The notes beneath the pieces were generated by a model, which saw only the letters and a list, made by a program, of their open reading frames with translations, was not told where the DNA came from and did no database searches. DNA of 19,108 nucleotides from CAIQIA01 sp945861105 (GTDB lineage Bacteria > Cyanobacteriota > Cyanobacteriia > PCC-6307 > Cyanobiaceae), in NCBI GenBank assembly GCA_947488815.1, contig CANLCC010000042.1:1-19108 (forward strand). The letters are read 5' to 3'. Shown here piece after piece: positions 7,237 to 15,144 of the stretch. The translations under genes and the position numbers were made by a program. Numbering within the stretch: the first letter of the stretch is position 1; every line of letters begins with the position of its first letter.

Positions 7237-8304
7237 GTGCCCCTCCCCTCCGCCGTGGTTGCCGTCGTCCCCCCGGAACCGCCGCTGCTGCACCTGGATC
7301 TGCCCGATCCGGACCAGGACGACCTCAGCAGCCTCGAGTTCCATGCCCGCCTGGGCCAGGCCTGGGAGCTCTGCGACCGCTTCGACCTGCAGACCGAGAT
7401 CTGGCGTGGCCGCATCCTGCGGGCCGTGCGTGACCGTGAGAAGCGCGGTGGAGAGGGCCGTGGAGCGGGATTTCTCCAGTGGCTGCGCGAGATGGAGATC
7501 AGCAAGACCCGGGCCTACGGGCTGATCCAGCTGGCCGAGTCGGCCGACAACCTCGTGGGCGGAGGCCTGCTGGAGGAGCAGAGCGTCAACAACTTCTCGA
7601 AGCGCGCCTTCCTCGACACCGCCCAGGCCGACCCTGAGGTGCAGCAGATGATCAGTGAGGCGGCCAACGAGGGCCAGCAGATCACCCGCCAGCAGGTGCG
7701 GCGCCTGGCCGAGGAGTTCACGGCGGCCACCAGTCCGCTGCTGCCGGAGGAGATCCGCGAACGCACCCAGAGCCAGCTGCTGCCGCCCAAGGTGGTGGCC
7801 CCGCTGGTGCGGGAGCTGGCGCGGCTGCCCGAACCGCAGCAGGAGGACCTGCGGCGGGTGCTGCGGGAGGAGCCGGAACTCGACCGCGTCAAGGAGGTGA
7901 CCCACACCGCCCGCTGGCTCAGCCGGGCCGCCGAGGCCGGTCTGGCGGTGCGGGCGCTGCAGGGGGACGACCTCGACCTGGACCGCAGCCTTGAGGAGGC
8001 GGTGCGGCTCGATGTGCTCGGTCTGGCGGCCGACCTGGTGCATCAGGCCCGGCAGCTTGAGCAGGCCGTGCTGCGGCTGCACACCAGCTGGCGCCGGCTG
8101 GGGGGGCTGCACGAACGCCTCTGGCTCGAAAGCGGCAGCTCGACCCCCCACCTGCGCCGCCTGCTGCAGGCCCTTGAACCCCTGAACGGCAGCAACCTGC
8201 GGGTGTCGCTCGGCGAGCTGGCCGGCGGTCGGCGGCTGCGGCTGCAGCTGGTGGAGGAGAGCCCCGAGCAGCTGGAGGCGCCCCCCTTGCCTCCCCGACC
8301 CTGA
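7237..8304 (+). CDS. Conserved hypothetical protein with DUF3102-like / HTH-like segment
   Basis: I do not recognise a characterised family. The 355-aa protein starts with a GTG (7237) and a proline-rich leader. Residues 40-105 (LGQAWELCDRFDLQTEIWRG, then FLQWLREMEISKTRAYGLIQ) resemble DUF3102 / ParB-type helix-turn-helix segments, in which a helix-turn-SxTRAYxLIQLAE unit contacts DNA. The rest is strongly charged and predicted helical, with RQQVRRLAEEF and long Leu/Arg/Glu stretches (about 115-320), suggesting coiled-coil or dimerisation regions. There is no membrane segment or signal peptide. It is divergent from psaE with only 78 bases between the starts, and recQ follows after 38 bases, possibly on the same transcript. 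A DNA-binding or regulatory role is an inference. In-frame GTGs at codons 7 and 8 give alternative starts. Confidence 0.75.
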   Translation: MPLPSAVVAVVPPEPPLLHLDLPDPDQDDLSSLEFHARLGQAWELCDRFDLQTEIWRGRILRAVRDREKRGGEGRGAGFLQWLREMEISKTRAYGLIQLAESADNLVGGGLLEEQSVNNFSKRAFLDTAQADPEVQQMISEAANEGQQITRQQVRRLAEEFTAATSPLLPEEIRERTQSQLLPPKVVAPLVRELARLPEPQQEDLRRVLREEPELDRVKEVTHTARWLSRAAEAGLAVRALQGDDLDLDRSLEEAVRLDVLGLAADLVHQARQLEQAVLRLHTSWRRLGGLHERLWLESGSSTPHLRRLLQALEPLNGSNLRVSLGELAGGRRLRLQLVEESPEQLEAPPLPPRP

Positions 8305-8342
8305 GCCCTTGCCCCGGCCGCCAGGGCCGGTAGGGTCCGCCT

Positions 8343-9980
8343 GTGGCCGATCCCCTGCGCGAGACCCTCCGAGAGCGCTTCGGCTGGGATGAGTTCCGCC
8401 CGGGGCAGCGGCCCGTGGTCGAAGCCCTGCTGGCCGGTCGCGACTGCCTGGCGGTGCTGCCCACCGGCGCCGGCAAGTCGCTCTGTTATCAGCTGCCGGC
8501 CCTGGTGCGGGCTGGCGTGGTGCTGGTGGTGTCGCCGCTGGTGGCCCTGATGCAGGACCAGGTGGTGCAGCTGCGCCGCAGGGGCATCGCCGCCGCCTGT
8601 CTGCATGCCGGCCAGGGCCCGGACAGCTACCGGCAGCTGCAGCGGCTGCTCGAAAGCCGCGAGCTGCGGCTTCTGTACCTGGCCCCTGAACGGCTGCAGG
8701 GGGAGGCCTGCCGGCAGCTGCTCGAAGACCTGCTGGACCAGCGTCAGCTGGTGGCCCTGGCGGTGGATGAGGCCCACTGCATCAGCGCCTGGGGCCACGA
8801 TTTCCGCCCCGACTACCGCCGTCTGGGGCAGCTGCGGCGGCTCTGCCCGGGGGTGCCCCTGGTGGCCCTCAGTGCCACGGCACCGCCGCGGGTGCGGGCC
8901 GACATCATCCGGCTGCTGGAGCTGCGCCGCCCGTTGCTGCAGGTGCGTTCGGCCCGCCGTCCCAACCTGCAGTACGTGATGCAGCCCCGGCCCGACGATC
9001 CCCTGCCGCTGGTCCTCGAGGAGCTGGCGGCCTGCCGTGGGGCGGCCCTCCTGTACAGCCGCACCCGTCGGGGGGTGGAGGACTGGGTGGCCCGATTGCA
9101 GCAGGCCGGGCGGCCGGCCCTCGGCTATCACGCCGGCCTGGACCCCGACACCCGTGCCGAGGCGCTGCAGCGGTTCCTGGAGGAGCCCCGGCCGGTGCTG
9201 GTGGCGACGGTCGCCTTCGGCATGGGCGTCGACCGGCCCGATGTGGGGTTGGTGCTGCATCTGCAGCTGCCCCCGAGTCCGGAGGGCTACCTGCAGGAAT
9301 CGGGGCGGGCGGGCCGTGATGGGGCGCCGGCCCGGGTGGTGCTGCTCCATGGCGAGGGCGACCGCAGCAGCTTCCGGCGCGCCGCCGGTGGGCTGGCTCC
9401 GGAGGCCGAGCTGCAGCGTCTGGCCTGGCGCCAGTGGCGTCGCATGGAGGCGGTGGCCGAGGGTGCCGACTGCCGCCAGCAGGCCCTGCTGCGGGCCGTG
9501 GGCGAAGTGGTGTCGCCCTGCGGTTCCTGTGACCGGTGTCTCGAACCTCCGCTCCGGGAGGACGGCACGGCGGCGGCCCAGCGACTGCTCTCGGCCCTGG
9601 CGGCCGAGGCCGACGGGTGTGACGGCACGGCTCTGGCCCGGCGCCTGGCGGCGGAGCATGACGGGGAGGATCCCGCCTGGCTCTGGCGCTGGCGCCTGCG
9701 ACGGCTCGCCGAAGCGGGGCTGATCAGCGAAGCCGAGGAGGGGGGGCGGCGGCTGTGGCTGGCTGAGGCGGGCAAGGCCTGGCTGCGGCGACCCTGGACC
9801 CTGACCTGGCCCCAGCCGCCGCGGCTGCCGGCGGATCAGCCCCCGGTGAGGGCGGTGTCGCGGCAGGCGGCACCCAGCAATTCCTGCTCGAACGACTCCT
9901 TGGGGGCATCCCAGGTCTTCCAGGCGCCGGCGGGCCCGGTGACATTGAGCCGTCGGGCACCGCAGTTCACCGCCACGTAG
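8343..9980 (+). CDS. recQ: RecQ-family ATP-dependent DNA helicase
   Basis: 3'-5' superfamily 2 helicase acting in recombination and repair of stalled replication forks. Visible motifs: FRPGQRPVV (motif 0), Walker A TGAGKS 41-46, VDEAHCISAWGHDFRPDYRR (motif II and aromatic-rich loop, DEAH 142-145), SATAPPR (III), FGMGVDRPDV (V), and QESGRAGRDG (VI, from 318). A RecQ zinc site is formed by C377, C393, C396 and C399. A short winged-helix-like region follows; no HRDC domain is seen. The start is a GTG at 8343. The last 48 residues (from about 498) are encoded antisense to the LysM gene and look unlike RecQ (Ser/Ala/Pro-rich). They probably reflect loss of an earlier stop codon. The helicase core is secure; the C-terminal extension is odd. 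Confidence 0.94.
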   Translation: MADPLRETLRERFGWDEFRPGQRPVVEALLAGRDCLAVLPTGAGKSLCYQLPALVRAGVVLVVSPLVALMQDQVVQLRRRGIAAACLHAGQGPDSYRQLQRLLESRELRLLYLAPERLQGEACRQLLEDLLDQRQLVALAVDEAHCISAWGHDFRPDYRRLGQLRRLCPGVPLVALSATAPPRVRADIIRLLELRRPLLQVRSARRPNLQYVMQPRPDDPLPLVLEELAACRGAALLYSRTRRGVEDWVARLQQAGRPALGYHAGLDPDTRAEALQRFLEEPRPVLVATVAFGMGVDRPDVGLVLHLQLPPSPEGYLQESGRAGRDGAPARVVLLHGEGDRSSFRRAAGGLAPEAELQRLAWRQWRRMEAVAEGADCRQQALLRAVGEVVSPCGSCDRCLEPPLREDGTAAAQRLLSALAAEADGCDGTALARRLAAEHDGEDPAWLWRWRLRRLAEAGLISEAEEGGRRLWLAEAGKAWLRRPWTLTWPQPPRLPADQPPVRAVSRQAAPSNSCSNDSLGASQVFQAPAGPVTLSRRAPQFTAT

Positions 9981-10429
9981 AGGGTCTGGCCCTGGCTGTT
10001 CACACCGGGCGCCACGAGGCTGCCGGCCATGGTCCGCCAGGCGCTCCAGTCGACCTGCAGCGGGCCGTAATTGCGCCAGTCGGGGGTGGCGCTGCGCTTG
10101 GCCAGCACCGGGGGCCGGGCGGTCGTCGGTGGGGTGGCCGTCGGTGTCACGGCAGAAGGTGTCGTTGCGGTCGGTGTTGGTGTCGACGGGACGGCGGTCG
10201 CGGTGGCTTCGATGGGGCGGGTGCCGGCGGGCAGGCGCAGGCTCGTGCCCCACTTGACCTTGTTGGGGTCGTCGATGGCGTTGAGGCTGATCAGGGTGGC
10301 CACGGGGATGCTGTAGAGCCGGGCGATCGAGGAGAGGGTCTCCTTCTGCTGCACCACGTGCACCGGTTCGGCGGCCCGCAGCGGCAGGACCGGCAGCAGC
10401 AGCAGCAGGACGAGCAGGGCGCGTCGCAT
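9836..10429 (-). CDS. Secreted LysM-domain protein
   Basis: 197 aa. A signal peptide (MRRALLVLLLLLPVLPLRAA, cleavage after about residue 20) is followed by one LysM peptidoglycan-binding domain (about 23-68: VHVVQQKETLSSIARLYS ... GTSLRLPAG). Next comes a Thr/Pro-rich linker (72-108) and a C-terminal domain with DWRNYGPLQVDWSAWRTM, YVAVNCGARRLNVTG and FEQELLGAACRD. C156 and C189 could form a disulfide in the periplasm. I do not recognise the C-terminal domain as a known enzyme. It lies 67 bases downstream of the aldehyde dehydrogenase on the same strand. Its 3' 145 bases are shared antisense with recQ. Likely role: a cell-wall-associated protein of unknown activity. Confidence 0.88.
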   Translation of the reverse strand: MRRALLVLLLLLPVLPLRAAEPVHVVQQKETLSSIARLYSIPVATLISLNAIDDPNKVKWGTSLRLPAGTRPIEATATAVPSTPTPTATTPSAVTPTATPPTTARPPVLAKRSATPDWRNYGPLQVDWSAWRTMAGSLVAPGVNSQGQTLYVAVNCGARRLNVTGPAGAWKTWDAPKESFEQELLGAACRDTALTGG

Positions 10430-10471
10430 GGCGTCGGGACGGAAGGGGGGATGCGCCGCACCATAAGGAGC

Positions 10472-10488
10472 CTGGCGCGTTGCGCCAG
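10472..10488 (-). terminator. Short hairpin after the aldehyde dehydrogenase gene
   Basis: A perfect 7-bp stem (CTGGCGC / GCGCCAG) with a 3-base loop starts 8 bases after the stop codon of the aldehyde dehydrogenase gene. No T run follows (GCTCCTTATGG), so termination would be weak. It could instead be a processing or attenuation structure before the LysM gene. Confidence 0.4.
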
Positions 10489-10496
10489 TCCCCCCG

Positions 10497-11846
10497 TCAG
10501 GGCAACCGGCGGGCCAGGCCCAGCCGGTCGCCGTAGGGCGGATAGCGCAGGGGCACATCCCAGCCGCCGGGCCGGGCCAGCACGGTGCGCAGATTGGAGA
10601 AAGTGTCGAAACCGGCCTGGCCGTGGCAGCGGCCGTGGCCGCTGGGGCCCACCCCTCCGAACGGCAGCGTCGGTGCCGCCGCCTGCAGCACCACATCGTT
10701 GAACACCACGCTGCCGGAGCGGGTGCGATGCAGCACCGCTTCCCGGGCGGTGCCACTGCGGCTGAAGAGATAGACCGCCAGGGGCTGGGGCTGGCGGGCG
10801 ATGCGCTGCAGGCCTTCCTCCAGGTCGGCGATGGGCAGCACCGGCAGCACCGGGCCGAAGATCTCCTCCTGCAGCAAGGGATGGTCGGCGCCGCAGCGCA
10901 CCACCGTCGGGGCCAGGTAGCGGCTGGCGCGGTCACCGCTGCCGCCGCAGAGCACCTCCGCCCCCTGCAGCAACCCCAGCAGCCGGTCGTGCTGGGCGGT
11001 GCTCACCAACCGTCCGTAATCCGGCGACTGCTGGGGATCGGGGCCATAGGCCGCCGCAATGGCGGCCAGCAGGGCCTGCTCCAGCGGCTGCCGCAGCCCC
11101 GGGGTCACGAGCACGTGGTCGGGGGCCAGGCAGGTCTGGCCGGCATTCAGAAACCGCCCCCAGACGATGCGGCGGGCGGCCACGGGCAGATCGGCGTCGT
11201 CGAGCACCAGGCAGGGGTTGCGGCCCCCCAGCTCCAGCGTCACCGGCGTCAGCTGGCGTGCCGCCGCGGCCATCACCTCACGACCCACGGCCGTTCCGCC
11301 GGTGAAGAACACATGGTCGAAGGGCTCCTGCAGCCACTGCCGCGCCGTGGCCGCATCCCCTGTCACCACCCGCACCACGTCGGCGGGCAGGTGCCTGGGC
11401 AGCGCCTCGGCCAGGAGGGCCGCCACGGCCGGGGCATGCTCCGACGGTTTGAGCACCACGGTGTTGCCCGCCGCCAGGGCGGAGATCAGCGGATCGAGGC
11501 TGAGCAGAAACGGGTAATTCCAGGGCGCCAGGATCAGCACACAGCCGAGGGGTTCGGGCTGCAGCCAGGCCCGGGCCGGCCACTGCAGCAGGCCCGGGCG
11601 CAGCGGCCGCGGCCGCATCCAGCGCCGCAGCTGCCGTCGGGTGTGCAGCAGCTCGTCACGCACCCCCCGCCATTCGATCCAGGCCTCGAGCGGCGGCCGA
11701 CCCAGGTCGTCGGCCAGGGCCCGCAGCAGGGGCTGCTCCACCGCCTGCAGCAGGTCGGCCAGCCGCTGCAGCTGCTGCTGCCGCCACGCCAGGCTGCGGG
11801 TGGTTCCCGCCAGCACGGTGTCGCGCAGGGGGGTGAGGGCTGTCAT
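10497..11846 (-). CDS. NAD(P)-dependent aldehyde dehydrogenase (class 3-like)
   Basis: Oxidises aldehydes to acids. The 449-aa length, shorter than the roughly 490 aa of class 1/2 enzymes, and the motif set fit the ALDH3 / fatty-aldehyde type. Residues seen: APWNYP (N110), KPSE (K133), FTGGTAVGRE (181-190), general base E205 in TLELGG, catalytic C239 in NAGQTCLAPD, and EEIFGPVLPV near residue 330. Cyanobacterial homologs are linked to detoxifying fatty and reactive aldehydes; the substrate here is inferred. No transmembrane tail is evident. It is divergent from the amino-acid transporter receptor gene (73-base gap) and followed by the LysM gene. The ATG at 11846 is well placed. Confidence 0.94.
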   Translation of the reverse strand: MTALTPLRDTVLAGTTRSLAWRQQQLQRLADLLQAVEQPLLRALADDLGRPPLEAWIEWRGVRDELLHTRRQLRRWMRPRPLRPGLLQWPARAWLQPEPLGCVLILAPWNYPFLLSLDPLISALAAGNTVVLKPSEHAPAVAALLAEALPRHLPADVVRVVTGDAATARQWLQEPFDHVFFTGGTAVGREVMAAAARQLTPVTLELGGRNPCLVLDDADLPVAARRIVWGRFLNAGQTCLAPDHVLVTPGLRQPLEQALLAAIAAAYGPDPQQSPDYGRLVSTAQHDRLLGLLQGAEVLCGGSGDRASRYLAPTVVRCGADHPLLQEEIFGPVLPVLPIADLEEGLQRIARQPQPLAVYLFSRSGTAREAVLHRTRSGSVVFNDVVLQAAAPTLPFGGVGPSGHGRCHGQAGFDTFSNLRTVLARPGGWDVPLRYPPYGDRLGLARRLP

Positions 11847-11919
11847 GGAAGCGGTTCATGGCGAGCCCCATGCTGACCGCCACGCCCTAGTCTCCGGCGC
11901 AATCCAACGTGCTCCTTCC

Positions 11920-12981
11920 ATGCGGCGCCTTATCCAGCGGCTGCTGCCTGCCGTGGCGGCGGCGGCCCTGCTTCCCCTGGCGGGCTGCGGCGGCGGCGAC
12001 ACCGGCGCAGGTGCGGGCCGGCTGGCGGCGATCAAGGCCCGCGGCCAGCTGATCTGCGGTGTCGACGGCAAGCTGCCCGGCTTCAGCTACCAGGACAAGG
12101 GCAAGTACGTCGGCATTGATGTGGATGTGTGCCGGGCCCTGGCGGCGGCCCTGTTCAACGATCCGACCAAGGTCGAATTCCGGGAGCTCACCTCGAGCGA
12201 ACGCTTCACGGCCCTGGCCAGCGGCGAGATCGATGTGCTGTCGCGCAACACCACCTACACCCTCAGCCGCGATGCGGCCGGCGGCAACGGCCTGGACTTC
12301 GGCCCCACCATCTATTTCGACGGCCAGGGGGTGATGGTGCCGAAGGCCAGCGGCATCACCAGCCTCAAGGGCCTGGCGGGCAAGACCATCTGCGTTGAGA
12401 ACGGCACCACCACCGAGCTCAACCTGGCCGACCGCTTCCGCGAGCAGGCCATCCCCTACACCCCCGTCAAGTACCAGACCGGCGATCAGACCTACGGCGC
12501 CTATCTGCAGGGTCGTTGCGCCGCCGTCACCAGTGACCGCTCGCAGCTGGCCGCCAAGAAAACCAGCTTCCCCGATCCCGACGCCCACGTGCTGCTGCCC
12601 GAGGTGCTCAGCAAGGAGCCCCTGGGCCCGGTGACCGTCAACAACGACTCGGCGCTGGCCGATGCCCTGCGCTGGGTGGTGTTCGCCACGATGCAGGCCG
12701 AGGAGTCGGGCATCACCGCAGTGAATCTCAAGCAGAAGCTGGCCTTCGCCAAGGCCAACCCCAACCAGGCCGACCTGCGCCGCTTCCTGGGGGTGGAGGG
12801 TGAGTTCGGCAAGCAACTGGGGCTGCCGGCCGACTTCGTGCCCCGGGTGCTGGCCGCGGTGGGCAACTACGGCGAGATGTTCGAACGCAACGTCGGCCAG
12901 GGCTCGCAGCTCAAGCTGGACCGGGGCCTCAACCGCTCCTACCGCCAGGGTGGCCTCATCTATTCGCCCCCCTTCCGGTGA
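11920..12981 (+). CDS. aapJ: Amino-acid ABC transporter, substrate-binding lipoprotein (AapJ/NatF type)
   Basis: Family 3 extracellular solute-binding protein, 353 aa. The ATG at 11920 gives a lipoprotein signal (RRLIQRLLP..., lipobox LAGC with C23). The frame is open further upstream, but only this start yields the signal. The family signature YVGIDVDVCRALAAAL is near residues 65-80. LSRNTTYTLSRDAAGG and FDGQGVMVPK match the large AapJ subgroup that binds a broad range of L-amino acids. In Synechocystis the equivalent NatF serves the neutral/acidic amino-acid system with NatG, NatH and BgtA. Three more transporter genes follow with 4-base overlaps or a 2-base gap. The ligand is inferred from the subgroup. 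Confidence 0.93.
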   Translation: MRRLIQRLLPAVAAAALLPLAGCGGGDTGAGAGRLAAIKARGQLICGVDGKLPGFSYQDKGKYVGIDVDVCRALAAALFNDPTKVEFRELTSSERFTALASGEIDVLSRNTTYTLSRDAAGGNGLDFGPTIYFDGQGVMVPKASGITSLKGLAGKTICVENGTTTELNLADRFREQAIPYTPVKYQTGDQTYGAYLQGRCAAVTSDRSQLAAKKTSFPDPDAHVLLPEVLSKEPLGPVTVNNDSALADALRWVVFATMQAEESGITAVNLKQKLAFAKANPNQADLRRFLGVEGEFGKQLGLPADFVPRVLAAVGNYGEMFERNVGQGSQLKLDRGLNRSYRQGGLIYSPPFR

Positions 12982-13928
12982 GCGGTCTCCCCTGGTGGCG
13001 TGACCGGCGGCGGCTGGGCTGGCTGATTCAGCTGGCGGTGGGCCTGACCCTGCTGCTGGCGATCGCCCTGCTGCTCGGCAACCTCGAACGCAACCTCACC
13101 CGCGCGGGGCTGCGGCTGTCGTTCACCTGGCTCAATGACCCGGCGGGCTTTGACATCGCCGAGACCGTGCTGCCCTACACCGCCCAGAGTTCCTACGCCA
13201 TGGGACTGCTGGCCGGTTTTGCCAACACCCTGCGGGTGGTGGTCAGCGGGCTTGTGCTGGCGACCCTGCTCGGGGTGGCCAGCGGTGCAGCCAGCCTCAG
13301 CCGCAATCCCCTGCTCGCTGCGGTGGTGCGCACCTACGTCGAAGTTGTGCGCAATGTGCCGCTGCTGCTGCAGCTGGTCTTCTGGTACTTCGCCGTCTTT
13401 CTGGCCCTGCCCGCCGCCCCCGAGGCCCTGCGCCTGCCAGGTCTGACCCTGGCCAAAGGCGGTGTGTTTCTCGGGGCCGTCGAGCTGGTGAACGGCGAAC
13501 TGGTGGGCAACTGGCGGCTGTCCCTCGAACTGGCGGCCCTGCTCACCGGGCTGGTGGTCTATTCGGGGGCGTTCATCGCCGAGGTGGTGCGGGGGGGCAT
13601 CGTCTCGGTGCCCAAAGGCCAGTGGGAGGCCGCCGCCTCCCTCGGCCTCAGGCCCCTCGCGACCCTGCGGCAGGTGGTGCTGCCCCAGGCCCTGCGGGTG
13701 ATCGTGCCCGGCCTCAACAGCCAGTACATCTCCCTGGCCAAGAACTCGTCCCTGGCGGTCGCCATCGGCTACCCCGACCTCTATGCCGTGGCCGAAACCA
13801 CCCTCAACCAGACCGGCCGCGGCATTGAGGTCTTTCTGATCCTGCTCACGGTGTATCTCGGCCTCGACCTCGGCATTTCGCTCGTCATGAACCGCATCGC
13901 CCACCTCGTGAGGATTCAGGAGCGATGA
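12978..13928 (+). CDS. aapQ: Amino-acid ABC transporter permease 1 (AapQ/NatG type)
   Basis: Inner-membrane permease, 316 aa, HisM family. An N-terminal membrane helix is followed by the subgroup block NLTRAGLRLSFTWLNDPAGF. The core permease domain begins at ANTLRVVVSGLVLATLLG. The EAA loop that docks on the ATPase is WEAAASLGLRPLATLRQVVL, about residue 216. The start is a GTG at 12978 whose last two bases form part of the aapJ stop (GTGA overlap). No independent ribosome site is evident, so translation is probably coupled. It pairs with the next gene to form a heterodimeric channel. Confidence 0.93.
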   Translation: MSGLPWWRDRRRLGWLIQLAVGLTLLLAIALLLGNLERNLTRAGLRLSFTWLNDPAGFDIAETVLPYTAQSSYAMGLLAGFANTLRVVVSGLVLATLLGVASGAASLSRNPLLAAVVRTYVEVVRNVPLLLQLVFWYFAVFLALPAAPEALRLPGLTLAKGGVFLGAVELVNGELVGNWRLSLELAALLTGLVVYSGAFIAEVVRGGIVSVPKGQWEAAASLGLRPLATLRQVVLPQALRVIVPGLNSQYISLAKNSSLAVAIGYPDLYAVAETTLNQTGRGIEVFLILLTVYLGLDLGISLVMNRIAHLVRIQER

Positions 13929-15142
13929 AGCGCCCCCCGCTGGGCCCGTGGCGGGCCCTGGTCGCCACCCCCGCCGACACGGCCCTCACGGCGGTGCTGG
14001 CCATCGGCCTGGGCTGGGCCGGCTGGGGAATTCTCGGTTGGGCCTTCGGCCGTGCCCAGTGGCTGGTGGTGCGGGCCAATGCCGCCACCCTGATGGTGGG
14101 CCGTTACCCCGAGCCCCAGCAGTGGCGCCTCTGGCTGCTGCTGGGCATGCTCGTGAGCCTCGCGGGGCTCGGCTGGGGGCTGCTGCGGGGGCCGGGGCGC
14201 TGGCCCCGCAATGACCGGCTGGCTGCCGTGGGGCTGGCTGTCGCCACCCTGCTGCTGCCGCCGCTGCTGGCCCTGGGGGCCGTCAACCAGCTGCGGCTGC
14301 TGCTGTTGCTGGCCCTGCTGCTGCTGCTGCGCTGGGCCGTGGCCCGCTGCAGCAGCCACCCCAAACTGCGGCGGATCGGCCAGGCCTGGGGTGTCGTCTG
14401 GGCCGTGGCTTATCTGCTGGGCCTGTGGCTCATCGCCGGTGGCCTGGGCCTGCCGACCGTGCGGCCCGCCGACTGGGGGGGCTGGATGTTCACACTGCTG
14501 ATCACCAGCCTCACCCTGGCGCTGGCCCTCCCCCTCGGGGTGCTGCTGGCCCTGGGCCGTCGCAGCGAGCTGCCCCTGCTGCGCTGGTTATCGGTGGCGT
14601 ACATCGAGCTGATCCGGGGGGCGCCGCTGATCACGCTGCTGTTCCTGGGCCAGAACCTCGTGGGGTTTCTGGTGCCCGGCGGCCTGGCGCCCGACCGGGT
14701 GTGGCGGGCGGCGGCGGTGCTCACCGGCTTTGCCGCCGCCTACCTGGCCGAGGCCGTGCGCGGTGGGTTGACCGCCGTGCCCCGGGGACAGATGGAGGCG
14801 GCCCGGTCCCTCGGCCTGTCGGTTCCCATGGCCATCCGCCATGTGGTGCTGCCCCAGGCCCTGCGGGTGGCCCTGCCGGCGATGGTGGGCCAGTGCATCG
14901 CCCTGCTGCAGGACACGACGCTGCTGTCGATCATCGGCCTGTTCGACCTGCTGGGCACCGCCCGCAGTGTGCTGGCCAACCCAGACTGGCTGGGCCGCTA
15001 TGCCGAGGTCTATCTCGTGCTGGCGGTGCTCTACTGGTGCTCCTGCGCTGCCCTGTCGATGGGCAGCCGTGCCCTGGAGCAGCGGCTGTCCCTCAGCCGC
15101 GACCGCGCCCCTTCCCCTTCCCCCTCCCCATCCGCCGCCTGA
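13925..15142 (+). CDS. aapM: Amino-acid ABC transporter permease 2 (AapM/NatH type)
   Basis: Second permease, 405 aa, larger than AapQ because of an N-terminal extension with about four Leu-rich membrane segments (residues 18-180) that is typical of AapM. The core permease domain starts near GWMFTLLITSLTLALALPLG. The EAA loop is MEAARSLGLSVPMAIRHVVL, about residue 290. The ATG overlaps the aapQ stop by 4 bases (ATGA). The C-terminus ends in a Pro-Ser repeat (PSPSPSPS) encoded by a CCTTCC-rich tract at about 15107-15130, two bases before the ATPase gene. Confidence 0.93.
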   Translation: MKRPPLGPWRALVATPADTALTAVLAIGLGWAGWGILGWAFGRAQWLVVRANAATLMVGRYPEPQQWRLWLLLGMLVSLAGLGWGLLRGPGRWPRNDRLAAVGLAVATLLLPPLLALGAVNQLRLLLLLALLLLLRWAVARCSSHPKLRRIGQAWGVVWAVAYLLGLWLIAGGLGLPTVRPADWGGWMFTLLITSLTLALALPLGVLLALGRRSELPLLRWLSVAYIELIRGAPLITLLFLGQNLVGFLVPGGLAPDRVWRAAAVLTGFAAAYLAEAVRGGLTAVPRGQMEAARSLGLSVPMAIRHVVLPQALRVALPAMVGQCIALLQDTTLLSIIGLFDLLGTARSVLANPDWLGRYAEVYLVLAVLYWCSCAALSMGSRALEQRLSLSRDRAPSPSPSPSAA

Positions 15143-15144
15143 CG

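Noticed and set aside
8314..8330. CCGGCC / GGCCGG inverted repeat between the HTH-like gene and recQ
   Set aside because: Only 6 bp with no T run; GC-only repeats this short are expected by chance at this composition.
11641..11919. Upstream extension of the aapJ reading frame
   Set aside because: It is antisense to the aldehyde dehydrogenase 5' end, and only the ATG at 11920 gives a lipoprotein signal.
13054..13065. GCGATCGC (HIP1-type) octamers, seen near here and near 15606
   Set aside because: Two occurrences in the window are about what base composition predicts, so there is no enrichment.
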